A stretch of DNA of 64,000 nucleotides from the NCBI RefSeq assembly GCF_012971725.1, contig NZ_CP048833.1, positions 3,906,001 through 3,970,000 of the forward strand, given 5' to 3'. Position 1 is the first letter of the stretch. The number at the start of each line of letters is the position of its first letter. The DNA is from Pseudomonas multiresinivorans (GTDB lineage Bacteria; Pseudomonadota; Gammaproteobacteria; Pseudomonadales; Pseudomonadaceae). Under the pieces are notes generated by a model. That model had not been told where the DNA came from, ran no database searches, and saw only the letters and a program-made list of their open reading frames with translations. A program made the position numbers and the translations under genes. Of this stretch, positions 1-8,102 are shown piece by piece.

Positions 1-812
1 TCCAGGTGCGTGCTGATGGCGGGTTGGTGGACGATTTCGATGTCGAACGCCAGCGCGGCCAACTCGCCGAGCTGCGCTCCAGCCTGCCGCAATTGCAGGC
101 CAGCGAGAGCGCGGCCATCAATCAGATCGGCGTACTGATCGGCGCCAAGCCGGGCAGCCTGCGCGATGACCTGAAACCCGTTGCGCAGACTGCGCCGCAA
201 ACACCGGACCTGAGCCTCGGCCTACCCTCGGAAGTCGCCCGCCGCCGCCCGGATATCCGCGCCGCCGAAGCCCAACTGCACGCCGCCACCGCCAACATCG
301 GCGTGGCCGTGGCCGACCTCTATCCGACCATCCGCCTGGGCGCGCATTTCGGCTACGAGTCGGTGGAAGACAGCAAATTCGGCGATTGGGGAAGCCGGAC
401 CTGGACGGTCGGCCCGAGCCTCTCGCTGCCGATCTTCGACAACGGCCGGCGCCGCTCGCAGATCAACCTGCGCAAGCTGGAACAGCAGGAAGCCGCCGTG
501 TCCTACCAGCAGACCGTGCTCAAGGCCTGGCAGGAAGTCGACGACGCGCTGAGCCACTACGGCGCCGAACGCCAGCGCAACCAGCGCCTGCAGGAAAAAC
601 TGCACAGCAGCGACGCCGCCTACGGCATGGCCAAGGCGCGCTACGCCGGCGGCATGACCGACTTCCTGGTGGAACTGGACGCCCAGCGCGCCTACCTGCA
701 ATCACGCCGCGACGTAGTCGACAGCGACACCCAGCTGCGCCTGACGCTGATTGCCCTGTGCAAGGCTCTGGGCGGCGGTACGCCGGAGCCGGAGGCCAGC
801 GCCAGTCGCTGA
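1..812 (+). CDS. RND efflux outer membrane factor, C-terminal part (OprM/NodT family)
   Basis: The gene is cut by the left edge of the window; the visible frame runs in from before base 3 and ends at TGA 810-812, leaving about 269 residues. These proteins form the trimeric outer membrane channel of tripartite RND pumps. The family hallmark is the segment LPSEVARRRPDIRAAE followed by an alanine-rich helix (about residues 74-105 of the visible part), then a beta-strand-like segment and a long helix up to a conserved GGGTPEP-type C-terminal end. The membrane fusion protein and RND pump genes would be expected upstream, outside the window. It resembles oprN-like 49146-50582 in domain order but is a different gene. 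Family call is secure; substrate cannot be told. Confidence 0.9.
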   Translation, partial: QVRADGGLVDDFDVERQRGQLAELRSSLPQLQASESAAINQIGVLIGAKPGSLRDDLKPVAQTAPQTPDLSLGLPSEVARRRPDIRAAEAQLHAATANIGVAVADLYPTIRLGAHFGYESVEDSKFGDWGSRTWTVGPSLSLPIFDNGRRRSQINLRKLEQQEAAVSYQQTVLKAWQEVDDALSHYGAERQRNQRLQEKLHSSDAAYGMAKARYAGGMTDFLVELDAQRAYLQSRRDVVDSDTQLRLTLIALCKALGGGTPEPEASASR

Positions 813-814
813 GG

Positions 815-1435
815 TCAGTTCTTCTGCGCGGAGACCTTGCCGTCGCGCAGGTCCTTCGCAACCCGGCGCTGCATCTCGTAGGCCGGCGCCTCCACAGCAT
901 CGAAGTTTTCCGAGTAGCGCGTAGCGAAGCCCTGCACGCCCCACTCCTGGTACTGCTTCACGTGCCACAGCTCGTGGGCCCAGAGGGCGACGTCCTTCTG
1001 CGCGTCTTCCTCGCTGCGGAAGACGATCACATCCACCAGCGTGACGGCCTCGGTGTCCGGGTTCTGCATGATCGCCTGACCGGCATTCAGGTCATCCAGC
1101 GCTCCGACGGAATAACGCGCCGCCATCAGCACATCGTCGGGGTAGTAAGGCTGCAGCTGGGCGCGAATAGCCAGCGGAATCGGCTCGGTGCCGCCCTGCA
1201 CGGCCTGATCGCGAGACTGCTGCAGCCAGACGGCCAATGCCTGGGCGGCCATCTTGCGAGTATCCGACAGCACCGGACCGAGCACGGCACCCAGGTCTGG
1301 CAGGCACATGCAGGTGTCCAGGCAGACCTGGCGCTGCCCCGCAGGGCAAGTCGCGGCCAGGGTATCGACGGACGCGGCCAACCCGGCGAGCAACGCCACG
1401 GCGTGCAGGAAGCGGGTTGCGAGGGGGGATGGCAT
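815..1435 (-). CDS. Secreted DUF4157 (eCIS-core-like) putative metallopeptidase
   Basis: A 206-residue protein with an N-terminal signal peptide (hydrophobic residues 10-25, likely cleavage near ALAA-type sequence at about 28). The C-terminal half carries HELWHVKQYQEWG (about residues 156-168), the HExxH-like motif of the DUF4157 / eCIS core domain, with downstream acidic residues. Four cysteines lie in a tight cluster just after the signal peptide, which suggests disulfides in the periplasm. The start is set by GGAG seven bases before the ATG. It is convergent with the efflux gene and separated from it by only two bases. In other bacteria this domain is found in toxin or contractile-injection contexts; no such neighbours are seen here, so a role is not assigned. 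Whether it is an active protease is inference from the motif. Confidence 0.75.
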   Translation of the reverse strand: MPSPLATRFLHAVALLAGLAASVDTLAATCPAGQRQVCLDTCMCLPDLGAVLGPVLSDTRKMAAQALAVWLQQSRDQAVQGGTEPIPLAIRAQLQPYYPDDVLMAARYSVGALDDLNAGQAIMQNPDTEAVTLVDVIVFRSEEDAQKDVALWAHELWHVKQYQEWGVQGFATRYSENFDAVEAPAYEMQRRVAKDLRDGKVSAQKN

Positions 1436-1561
1436 GAAAAGGCTCCGCTACAGCGTGGAGAAAGACATGGTGCTCAGACAATGGCGCGGCGCGATCATGC
1501 CATGCCGCCAGCAAAAAAGAGCGCTGGCGCGACGTATGAAACTTCTGCTAGCTTCTGACCC

Positions 1562-1624
1562 ATGAATGCCGCCAACCGCACCTTCCAGCAGATTATTACC
1601 ACCATCGCTCCGATGGTGGGTTAG
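1562..1624 (+). CDS. Candidate attenuation leader peptide (20 aa, Ile-Ile-Thr-Thr-Ile run)
   Basis: A short frame reads MNAANRTFQQIITTIAPMVG and then TAG. Codons 11-15 are Ile-Ile-Thr-Thr-Ile and lie inside the 5' arm of a hairpin (1599-1619) that is followed by an intrinsic terminator (1643-1667). This is the arrangement of amino-acid-responsive leaders such as those of thr and ilv operons. There is no strong Shine-Dalgarno sequence in front of the ATG, which is the main weakness. Translation is inferred, not shown. Confidence 0.42.
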   Translation: MNAANRTFQQIITTIAPMVG

Positions 1625-1667
1625 CGCATTCCGCGAACAACCAAACCCGCCTCCCGGCGGGTTTTTT
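1599..1667 (+). promoter_or_regulatory. Candidate transcription attenuator (pause hairpin plus terminator)
   Basis: Hairpin one pairs CCACCATCG (1599-1607) with CGATGGTGG (1611-1619). The terminator pairs AAACCCGCC (1643-1651) with GGCGGGTTT (1656-1664) and ends in a run of six T (1662-1667). GGGTT at 1618-1622 can instead pair with AACCC at 1644-1648, giving a possible antiterminator that competes with both. A ribosome stalled on the Ile/Thr codons would cover the first arm. It sits 40 bases before the start of the NTF2-like gene at 1707. The terminator is clear; the switching model is inference. Confidence 0.55.
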
Positions 1668-1706
1668 AATGCCCGCCGTCCGAGGCTCCCGATCGAGGAG
1701 ACACTG

Positions 1707-2111
1707 ATGGACCAGGCACTTTCCGCCGAGCAGCACCCGCTGCAAGCGCTCATCCAGGCTGCCGACGAGGCCATCGGCCGCGAGGATTTCGACGCGCTGA
1801 TCGACTTCTATACGGAAGACGCGCTGCTGGTGGTCAAGCCCGGCCTGCTGGCGCGCGGCAAGGAACAGATCCGCCGCGCCTTCGTCGCCATCGCCGAGCA
1901 CTTCGGGCACAACCTGCGGGTGCGCCAGGGCCGCCTGGAAATCCTCGAGACCGGAGACACTGCTCTGGTCGTGGCGCAGACCCTGCTCGACACCAGCCAC
2001 GGCAAGCTGACTCGCCGCGCCACCTATGTCTTTCGCCGCGAGGCCGATGGCGCCTGGCGCTGCGCCGTGGACAACTCCTACGGCACCGACCTGCTGGAGG
2101 CCACGACATGA
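1707..2111 (+). CDS. SnoaL/DUF4440-like NTF2-fold protein
   Basis: A 134-residue protein of the NTF2-like superfamily: an N-terminal helix pair (residues 8-35, with DFDALIDFYTEDALLV) followed by alternating beta strands, including GKEQIRRAF and a C-terminal W-R-C-A-V-D-N-S-Y strand. Such proteins are small cone-shaped enzymes or ligand binders; the exact reaction cannot be told. The start is fixed by GAGGAG at 1695-1700 directly upstream; longer upstream extensions would run back through the terminator at 1643-1667 and are unlikely. It overlaps the next gene by ATGA, so the two are translationally coupled, and both would be under the attenuator. Confidence 0.8.
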   Translation: MDQALSAEQHPLQALIQAADEAIGREDFDALIDFYTEDALLVVKPGLLARGKEQIRRAFVAIAEHFGHNLRVRQGRLEILETGDTALVVAQTLLDTSHGKLTRRATYVFRREADGAWRCAVDNSYGTDLLEATT

Positions 2112-2593
2112 GTACAGGCACATTGCACCTGCTGTGCGGCAAAGCGGCGTCGGGCAAGTCCTGCCTGGCGCGGGAGCTGGCCGAAGCACCGGGCACCGTG
2201 ATGCTGGCCGAGGAACAGTGGCTGGCCGAGCTGTTCCCCTGGGGCATCAGCTGCCCCGACGACTACCAGCTCTACGCCCGTCGCGTGCGCAAGGTGATGG
2301 GGCCGCACGTGGTCGGCCTGCTGCGCGCCGGCACCAGTGTGGTGCTGGATATTCCCGCCAATACCCTGGCCGACCGCCGCTGGCTGATCGACCTGGCGCA
2401 ACAGGCCGGCGCGGCGCATTGCCTGCACTTCCTCGACGTCGACCCGGCCACATGCCGCAGCCGCCTGCTGGCGCGCCATGCCATCGCACCACTGGCTGCG
2501 CCGCTGGACCCGGCCGGCTACGAGGCGCTCAACCGCTACTTCGTCGCCCCGCGCCCGGAGGAAAAACTGCGGGTGCAGCGCCATGGCGCCTGA
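2108..2593 (+). CDS. AAA-type P-loop kinase-like protein
   Basis: A 161-residue soluble protein with a Walker A motif GKAASGKS at residues 11-18 and a second conserved segment VVLDIPANTLADRR near residue 80 that resembles the acceptor-binding part of small P-loop kinases (shikimate/gluconate kinase and zeta-toxin-like). A LID-like arginine pair follows (CRSRLLAR). The start overlaps the stop of the NTF2-like gene (ATGA), so the pair forms a two-gene unit. The substrate is unknown. The possible Thr/Ile control upstream might hint at an amino-acid-linked substrate, but this is only inference. Confidence 0.8.
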   Translation: MSTGTLHLLCGKAASGKSCLARELAEAPGTVMLAEEQWLAELFPWGISCPDDYQLYARRVRKVMGPHVVGLLRAGTSVVLDIPANTLADRRWLIDLAQQAGAAHCLHFLDVDPATCRSRLLARHAIAPLAAPLDPAGYEALNRYFVAPRPEEKLRVQRHGA

Positions 2594-2650
2594 GCGCGTA
2601 GAATCGCCGCCCCGATCCGCCGAATCAGCCTGTGTAGAAAGACCCGAAGC

Positions 2651-3589
2651 ATGAACACCGACGCCATCGCTACCCTGCGCGAGCAACTGCTTGCGGCCCT
2701 GAACCCCGCCCCTGCGGAGACCCGCCGCCTGTTCCACGGCCGCGGCCGGCGCTGGCCGGGGCTGGAGCACGTGACTGCCGATTGGCTGGAAGGTGTGCTG
2801 CTGGTTTCGCTGTTCCGCGAGCCCGCCGAAGACGAGCTGGCGGCACTCAGGGCGATGCTGGTCGAACTGGCGCAAAGCGAAACCTGGCGCGCCACCGGCG
2901 CCCGCAGCCTGATGCTGCAGCACCGCTACACCCTGGAAAGCACGATGGAAGTCCTCCACGGCGAGGCATTCGATGGCTGGCAGATCACCGAGCACGGGCT
3001 GCGCTACCAGCTAGACCTGGGGCGCAAGCAGAACAACGGCCTGTTCCTCGACATGCGCTACGGCCGCCAGTGGGTACAGGCCAACGCCAGCGGCCTGCGC
3101 GTACTCAACCTGTTCGCCTACACCTGCGGCTTCTCCGTGGCGGCCATCGCCGGCGGCGCGCAGAAAGTGGTCAACCTCGACATGGCCCGCGCCGCGCTCA
3201 GCCGTGGCCGCGACAACCACCGCCTGAACGGCCACGACCTGTCGAAGGTCAGCTTTCTCGACCACGACCTGTTCAAGTCCTGGGGCAAGGTGAAGAAATC
3301 CGGCCCCTACGACCTGATCATCATCGACCCGCCGAGCTTCCAGAAAGGCAGCTTCGTCCTCGACAAGGACTACGCCCGCGTCCTGCGCCGCCTGCCGGAA
3401 CTGCTGGACGGCAGCTGTACCGTACTGGCCTGCGTGAACGATCCGGCCGTTGGCGTCGACTTCCTGCTCCAGGGCATGGCCGCCGAGGCGCCGCAACTGC
3501 GCTTCGTCGAGCGCCTGGAGAACCCGCCGGAATTCGTCGACATCGAGGAAGACAGCGGCCTGAAGGCGCTGGTATTCCGCCTGGATTGA
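2651..3589 (+). CDS. Class I SAM-dependent methyltransferase (RlmI/RlmK-like C-terminal family)
   Basis: A 312-residue methyltransferase. The SAM-binding Rossmann part starts with VLNLFAYTCGFSVAA (about residues 152-166), has an acidic strand end at VNLDMARAA, and a motif IV of the form DPPSF in IIIDPPSFQKGSF (about residues 224-236), typical of the RlmI/RlmK group of 23S rRNA cytosine/guanine methyltransferases. It lacks the PUA domain found at the N-terminus of RlmI. Pfam Methyltrans_SAM is the expected family. It is transcribed alone, 57 bases after the kinase-like gene. rRNA is the likely target but this is inferred from family only. Confidence 0.85.
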   Translation: MNTDAIATLREQLLAALNPAPAETRRLFHGRGRRWPGLEHVTADWLEGVLLVSLFREPAEDELAALRAMLVELAQSETWRATGARSLMLQHRYTLESTMEVLHGEAFDGWQITEHGLRYQLDLGRKQNNGLFLDMRYGRQWVQANASGLRVLNLFAYTCGFSVAAIAGGAQKVVNLDMARAALSRGRDNHRLNGHDLSKVSFLDHDLFKSWGKVKKSGPYDLIIIDPPSFQKGSFVLDKDYARVLRRLPELLDGSCTVLACVNDPAVGVDFLLQGMAAEAPQLRFVERLENPPEFVDIEEDSGLKALVFRLD

Positions 3590-3593
3590 TCGT

Positions 3594-3744
3594 AGGGCGG
3601 ATAACGCCTACGGCGTTATCCGCCAACCACGACGGGCATGGTTTCCCTGTAGGAGCGAGCTTGCTCGCGAACCCCGCCTGACTCCGGATCAGTCCGGTGC
3701 AATGCGTTCGCGAGCAAGGACTGGGCGTCCCCCTCGCTCCTACA
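3594..3744. repeat. Intergenic REP cluster (three palindromes of three types)
   Basis: Bases 3594-3624 form a GTAGGGCGGATAACGCC / GGCGTTATCCGCC palindrome. Bases 3649-3671 are a standard GTAGGAGCGAGCTTGCTCGCGAA REP. Bases 3707-3743 are an inverted long-loop REP in which the usual centre is replaced by a GGACTGGGCGTCC hairpin; the same long form occurs at 37487-37523 and 37731-37767. The rest of this 254-base gap holds nothing else I can name. Confidence 0.9.
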
Positions 3745-3843
3745 GAAAAGCCTGGCATCTCCCGATGAAAGGCCGCCATAACCCTTGCGGCCAAGCCACC
3801 ATCGCGCCATCCTTGGCACTGTATGTAAAACCAGTGCCCGCCG

Positions 3844-5493
3844 ATGTCCGCGCCGCTCGACCCCAGCCTCTACTACCTGACCAACTTCCACCGCGCCCTC
3901 GACTGGATCGACGAACGCTACGCCGACCTGCTCGACGCCGAGGAAGCCCGGTTCATCGCGGACTTCCGCGCGCTGCCGCTGCCCTCGCGGGCGCTGTTGG
4001 TGCGGCTGGTCATGCGCAAGGGGCCGCACTTTCGCGCCGGCAAGCTGAGCTACGTCGAGATCGGCGATATCCCCGAAGCCGCCGCGCCGCTGCTGGAGCT
4101 GGGCTGGCTGAGCGATGACTACCCGCTGACGCTGGACGAACTGCTACCACTGCTGATCAAGGACGAACTGCTCGCGCGCTTCCGCGACGAACTGCCACGC
4201 GGCTCGCTGAAGAAGGCCGAGTTGTACGAGCACCTGCACGCCTATCACCAGCAGGTGCAGCCGTTCGACAGCTGGTACCCGGACCTCGACCGCCTCTATA
4301 CCCTCATGGCGACGCCGCTGTGCGACCGCCTGCGCCTGCTGTTCTTCGGCAATCTGCAGCAGGACTGGTCCGAATTCGTCCTCGCCGACCTCGGCATCTT
4401 CCGCTACGAAACCGTCCCCTTCACCCCCGATTCCCGCGCCTTCCGCCGCCGCGACGAACTGGAGGCCTACATACACCTGTGGAACGGCGCCGTCCGCTTC
4501 GAAACCGGCGAGCCCATCGCCGATCTGCTGGCCGAACTGGGCGACTTCCGCAGCGACAACGTCTACCTGCAAGCCCGCCACGGCCGCCTGTTGTACCGCA
4601 TGGCCTATCAGCTGGAGCGTGAAGGCGAGCTGGACGCCGCCCTGGCGCTCTATCAGCGCACCGCCGCCGGTGGCTCGCGGCAGCGGCAGATCCGCGTGCT
4701 GGAACGTCTACAGCGCTTCGAGGATGCGCATGCCCTGGCCCAGGCCGCGCTGGCCGCGCCGGAAAGCGACAGCGAGTTGCAGCTTGTGGAGCGTGCGTTG
4801 ACTCGGCTGGTCCGCCAGCTTGGCCTGCCGAAGGAAAAAGCGGCCAAGCCCGTACCGCCGTTGCGTATCGACCTGGAACTGCCGCGCCCCGACGTCAACG
4901 TCGAGTTCGCCGTGCAATCCGTGCTCCACGAGGAAGAGGCGCCAGTGCACTACGTGGAAAACGCGCTGGTCTGCAGCCTGTTCGGCCTGCTCTGTTGGGA
5001 CGTGATCTTCGCCCCGCTGCCCGGCGCCTTCTTCCACCCCTTCCAGGCCGGGCCGAGCGATCTGTATCGCGGCGATTTCGTCAGCCGTCGCGCCGAGGCC
5101 TTCGCCGCGCGCCTGACACTGCTGGACAGCGACGCCTATCTGGCCGCGATCCGTGAGACTTACGCCGCCAAGCACGGCATCCTCTCGCCCTTCGTGCACT
5201 GGGAGCTGCTCGACGAGAGTCTGCTGACACAGGCCCTGCGCTGCCTGCCGGCGGCGCACCTGAAGCTGTGGTTCGCGCGCCTGCTGGCCGACCCGAAGGC
5301 CAACCGCGCCGGCATGCCCGACCTGATCCAGTTCTGGCCCGGCGAGGCGCGCTACCGAATGATCGAAGTGAAAGGCCCCGGCGACCGCCTGCAGGATAAT
5401 CAGAAGCGCTGGCTGGCCTTCTGCGCCGAGCACGGCATGCCGGTGGAAGTCTGCTATGTGCGCTGGCAGGACGAGGCGGACGAAAGCCAATGA
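3844..5493 (+). CDS. FAN1-type VRR-NUC structure-specific nuclease
   Basis: A 549-residue homologue of Fanconi-associated nuclease 1, which cuts 5' flaps and unhooks interstrand DNA crosslinks. The C-terminal VRR-NUC domain holds the PD-(D/E)xK site: GMPDL with D493, then IEVKGPGDRLQDNQ with E508, K510 and Q520. The middle is a helical TPR-like region (about 230-330), and the N-terminal part is the SAP-like/DNA-binding section. Length and motif spacing agree with the structurally studied P. aeruginosa enzyme as I remember it. It overlaps the helicase gene by ATGA, so the two are co-translated and probably act together on damaged DNA. ATG at 3844 follows a REP-rich gap. No LexA site is seen in front. 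Confidence 0.93.
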   Translation: MSAPLDPSLYYLTNFHRALDWIDERYADLLDAEEARFIADFRALPLPSRALLVRLVMRKGPHFRAGKLSYVEIGDIPEAAAPLLELGWLSDDYPLTLDELLPLLIKDELLARFRDELPRGSLKKAELYEHLHAYHQQVQPFDSWYPDLDRLYTLMATPLCDRLRLLFFGNLQQDWSEFVLADLGIFRYETVPFTPDSRAFRRRDELEAYIHLWNGAVRFETGEPIADLLAELGDFRSDNVYLQARHGRLLYRMAYQLEREGELDAALALYQRTAAGGSRQRQIRVLERLQRFEDAHALAQAALAAPESDSELQLVERALTRLVRQLGLPKEKAAKPVPPLRIDLELPRPDVNVEFAVQSVLHEEEAPVHYVENALVCSLFGLLCWDVIFAPLPGAFFHPFQAGPSDLYRGDFVSRRAEAFAARLTLLDSDAYLAAIRETYAAKHGILSPFVHWELLDESLLTQALRCLPAAHLKLWFARLLADPKANRAGMPDLIQFWPGEARYRMIEVKGPGDRLQDNQKRWLAFCAEHGMPVEVCYVRWQDEADESQ

Positions 5494-7805
5494 GCTACGC
5501 CGTCGCCGTGCGCGCGCTGTGCGAATTCACCGCCAAGGAAGGTGACCTCGACCTGCGCTTCACCCCCGCGCCCACTGCCCAGGAAGGCATGGCCGGGCAC
5601 GCCACGGTGGTCTCGCGCCGGGGCCTGGGCTATATCGCCGAGCTGCCGCTGCGCGGGGAGTATCCGGGGCTGGTGGTCAGCGGCCGCGCCGATGGCTACG
5701 ACCCCGACGCCAACCTGCTGGAAGAGATCAAGACCCACCGTGGCGACGTCGCGCGCATCCCGCAGAACCACCGGCTGCTGCACTGGGCGCAGGTGAAGGT
5801 GTACGGCTGGTTGCTGTGCCAGACACTGGAGATCGACGCCATCGATCTCGCCGTCGTCTACTTCAACGTCATCACCCAGAAGGAAACGGTCTTCCGCGAG
5901 CGCTTCGCCGCCGATGACCTGCGCACCTTCTTCGAGCTGCAATGCAGCCGCTTCGTGAAATGGGCCGAGCAGGAAAGCGCCCACCGCATCGAACGCGACC
6001 AGGGCCTGGAGGCGCTGCGCTTCCCCTACCCAGACTTCCGCCGGGGCCAGCGTATGCTCGCCGAATCGGTGTACCGCGCTGCCCGCGACGGCCAGACACT
6101 GATGGCCCAGGCCACCACTGGCATCGGCAAGACCCTCGGCACCCTGTTCCCGCAGCTCAAGGCCTTCCCAGGGCAGAAGCTGGACCGCTTGTTCTTCCTC
6201 ACCGCCAAGACGCCGGGCCGGCGCCTGGCTCTAGATGCCCTGGCGACCTTGCGCCAGCAGGACGCCGCCCAGCCGCTGCGGGTGCTGGAGCACGTCGCCC
6301 GCGACAAGGCCTGCGAGCACCCGGACAAATCCTGCCACGGCGACTCCTGTCCCTTGGCCAAGGGTTTCTACGACCGCCTGCCCGCCGCCCGCGAGGCCGC
6401 GCTCAAGCACCGCTGGCTAACCCAGGAAGCACTGCGCGACGTGGCGCTGCAGCACCAGGTCTGCCCCTACTACCTGAGCCAGGAACTGTGCCGCTGGGCC
6501 GACGTGGTGGTGGGCGACTACAACTACTACTTCGACATGAGCGCCCTGCTCTACGGCCTTACCGTGCTCAACGACTGGAAGGTCACCCTGCTGGTGGACG
6601 AGGCGCACAACCTCATCGAGCGCGGCCGCGGCATGTACAGCGCCGAGCTGGACCAGTCCGAGTTCAACGCCCTGCGCAAGGTCGCCCCGGCCGGGCTGAA
6701 GGGCGTGCTGGAGCGCGTCGGCCGGCACTGGAACCAGATGCACCGCGACCAGGAGGTCGATTACCAGATCTACCCGACGGTGCCGGACCTGTTCATCGCC
6801 GCGCTGCAGAAAGCCGTCAGCGCCATCACCGACCACCTCACCGACCAGCCCACCGGCAACGAGGCCGAACTGCTGCGCTTCTACCTCGACGCCATGCTGT
6901 TCTGCCGGCTGGCCGAAGCCTACGGACCGCACTCGCTGTTCGACATCACCCGCCACTACGGCAGCGGCCAGCGCACGCTCTCCACCCTGTGCCTGCGCAA
7001 CGTGGTGCCGGCGCCCTTCCTCGAACCACGCTTCGAGGCGGCCCACAGCACCACGCTGTTCTCCGCCACACTGAACCCGGCCAATTACTACGCCGACCTG
7101 CTCGGCCTGCCGGAAGGCACCACCTGGCGCGAAGTGGAATCGCCCTTCCGCGCCGAGCAATTGGAAGTCCACGCGCTGAGCAACCTGTCCACCCGCTACC
7201 AGCACCGCGAGGCCAGCCTGTCGCCGATCAGCACGCTGATGGCCCGGCAGTTCCGCGCACGCCCCGGCAACTACCTGGCCTTCTTCAGCAGCTACGCCTA
7301 CCTGCAGCAGGCGCTGGAACGCTTCGCCGCCGAGCACCCGGACATCCCGCGCTGGGTGCAGTCGCGCAGCATGAACGAGATCGAGCGCCAGGCCTTCCTC
7401 GACCGCTTCACCCCGCACTCGCAGGGCATCGGCTTCGCCGTGCTCGGCGGCGCCTTCAGCGAGGGCATCGACCTGCCGGGCGACCGCCTGATCGGCGCCT
7501 TCATCGCCACGCTGGGCCTGCCACAGGTGAACGAGGTCAACGAGGAGATCAAGCAGCGCATGCAAGGCATGTTCGGCGATGGCTACGACTACACCTACCT
7601 GTTCCCCGGCCTGCAGAAGGTCGTCCAGGCCGCCGGCCGGGTGATCCGCACGCCGACGGATTCGGGGGTGATCTACCTGCTCGATGATCGATTCAACCAG
7701 CCGGCGGTGCGGCGGTTGTTGCCGGGGTGGTGGAAGCCGGAGCGGCTGAGGTTCGTTGCCGATCCGCCGCGCTCGAAAGAGCCGCAAGGTTTTTTGCTGC
7801 TGTAA
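5490..7805 (+). CDS. XPD/DinG-type Fe-S DNA helicase with N-terminal PD-(D/E)xK-like domain
   Basis: A 771-residue ATP-dependent helicase of the DEAD_2 (XPD/DinG/Rad3) type. Residues 60-115 resemble a RecB/Cas4-like nuclease site: GRAD with D68, EEIK with E79 and K81, and HWAQVKVYGWLL with Q101. Walker A is ATTGIGKT (GIGKT 211-215); four cysteines C275, C282, C287 and C325 fit the XPD iron-sulfur cluster; the Walker B box is VDEAH (369-373). Motifs V/VI are near the end (GGAFSEGIDLPG and QAAGRVIR). The gene starts inside the stop codon of the FAN1 gene. Together they look like a nuclease-helicase repair module. Whether the N-terminal domain cuts DNA is not shown by the sequence alone. Confidence 0.9.
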   Translation: MSYAVAVRALCEFTAKEGDLDLRFTPAPTAQEGMAGHATVVSRRGLGYIAELPLRGEYPGLVVSGRADGYDPDANLLEEIKTHRGDVARIPQNHRLLHWAQVKVYGWLLCQTLEIDAIDLAVVYFNVITQKETVFRERFAADDLRTFFELQCSRFVKWAEQESAHRIERDQGLEALRFPYPDFRRGQRMLAESVYRAARDGQTLMAQATTGIGKTLGTLFPQLKAFPGQKLDRLFFLTAKTPGRRLALDALATLRQQDAAQPLRVLEHVARDKACEHPDKSCHGDSCPLAKGFYDRLPAAREAALKHRWLTQEALRDVALQHQVCPYYLSQELCRWADVVVGDYNYYFDMSALLYGLTVLNDWKVTLLVDEAHNLIERGRGMYSAELDQSEFNALRKVAPAGLKGVLERVGRHWNQMHRDQEVDYQIYPTVPDLFIAALQKAVSAITDHLTDQPTGNEAELLRFYLDAMLFCRLAEAYGPHSLFDITRHYGSGQRTLSTLCLRNVVPAPFLEPRFEAAHSTTLFSATLNPANYYADLLGLPEGTTWREVESPFRAEQLEVHALSNLSTRYQHREASLSPISTLMARQFRARPGNYLAFFSSYAYLQQALERFAAEHPDIPRWVQSRSMNEIERQAFLDRFTPHSQGIGFAVLGGAFSEGIDLPGDRLIGAFIATLGLPQVNEVNEEIKQRMQGMFGDGYDYTYLFPGLQKVVQAAGRVIRTPTDSGVIYLLDDRFNQPAVRRLLPGWWKPERLRFVADPPRSKEPQGFLLL

Positions 7806-7849
7806 CGCATTGCGCGGATTTTCACTTGGGGAATGGCCTTGTGCCGTGC

Positions 7850-7920
7850 GGTTCGCGAGCAAGCTCGCTCCTACGAAGAGTGCACTGGCTTTACCTGTAG
7901 GAGCGAGCTTGCTCGCGAAC
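7850..7920. repeat. REP pair (BIME), inverted
   Basis: An inverted copy GTTCGCGAGCAAGCTCGCTC-TAC at 7850-7873 faces a direct copy at 7897-7920, with 23 bases between. A decayed third copy lies at about 7947-7974. The element sits between the helicase and the SOS promoter. Confidence 0.9.
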
Positions 7921-8042
7921 CCGCTCAGCGCCAGCTTTGCCGGCTGATCGCGGAGAAGCTCCGCTGCTACGAGAACAGAAATACTGGAGTCGACCTATCG
8001 AAGGGCTCCGTCGCGTCCGAATGGCCGTCAGACCAACCGCCA

Positions 8043-8084
8043 TTGACGGCATCACCCCATCAGATAAACTGTATATACATACAG
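8043..8084 (+). promoter_or_regulatory. SOS promoter with LexA box for imuA-imuB-dnaE2
   Basis: CTGTATATACATACAG at 8069-8084 is a 16-base LexA box that differs from the classic CTGTATATATATACAG by one inner base pair step. A possible -35 TTGACG (8043-8048) and -10 TAAACT (8065-8070) with 16-base spacing place the LexA box over the -10 and start site, so LexA binding would block transcription. The box is seen directly; the promoter hexamers are my best fit. Confidence 0.92.
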
Positions 8085-8102
8085 TTATTTCCGAGCAATC
8101 CC

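Noticed and set aside
7850..7920. CRISPR-like repeated units
   Set aside because: The repeats are palindromic REP pairs in opposite orientation at scattered gaps, with no regular spacers and no cas genes.
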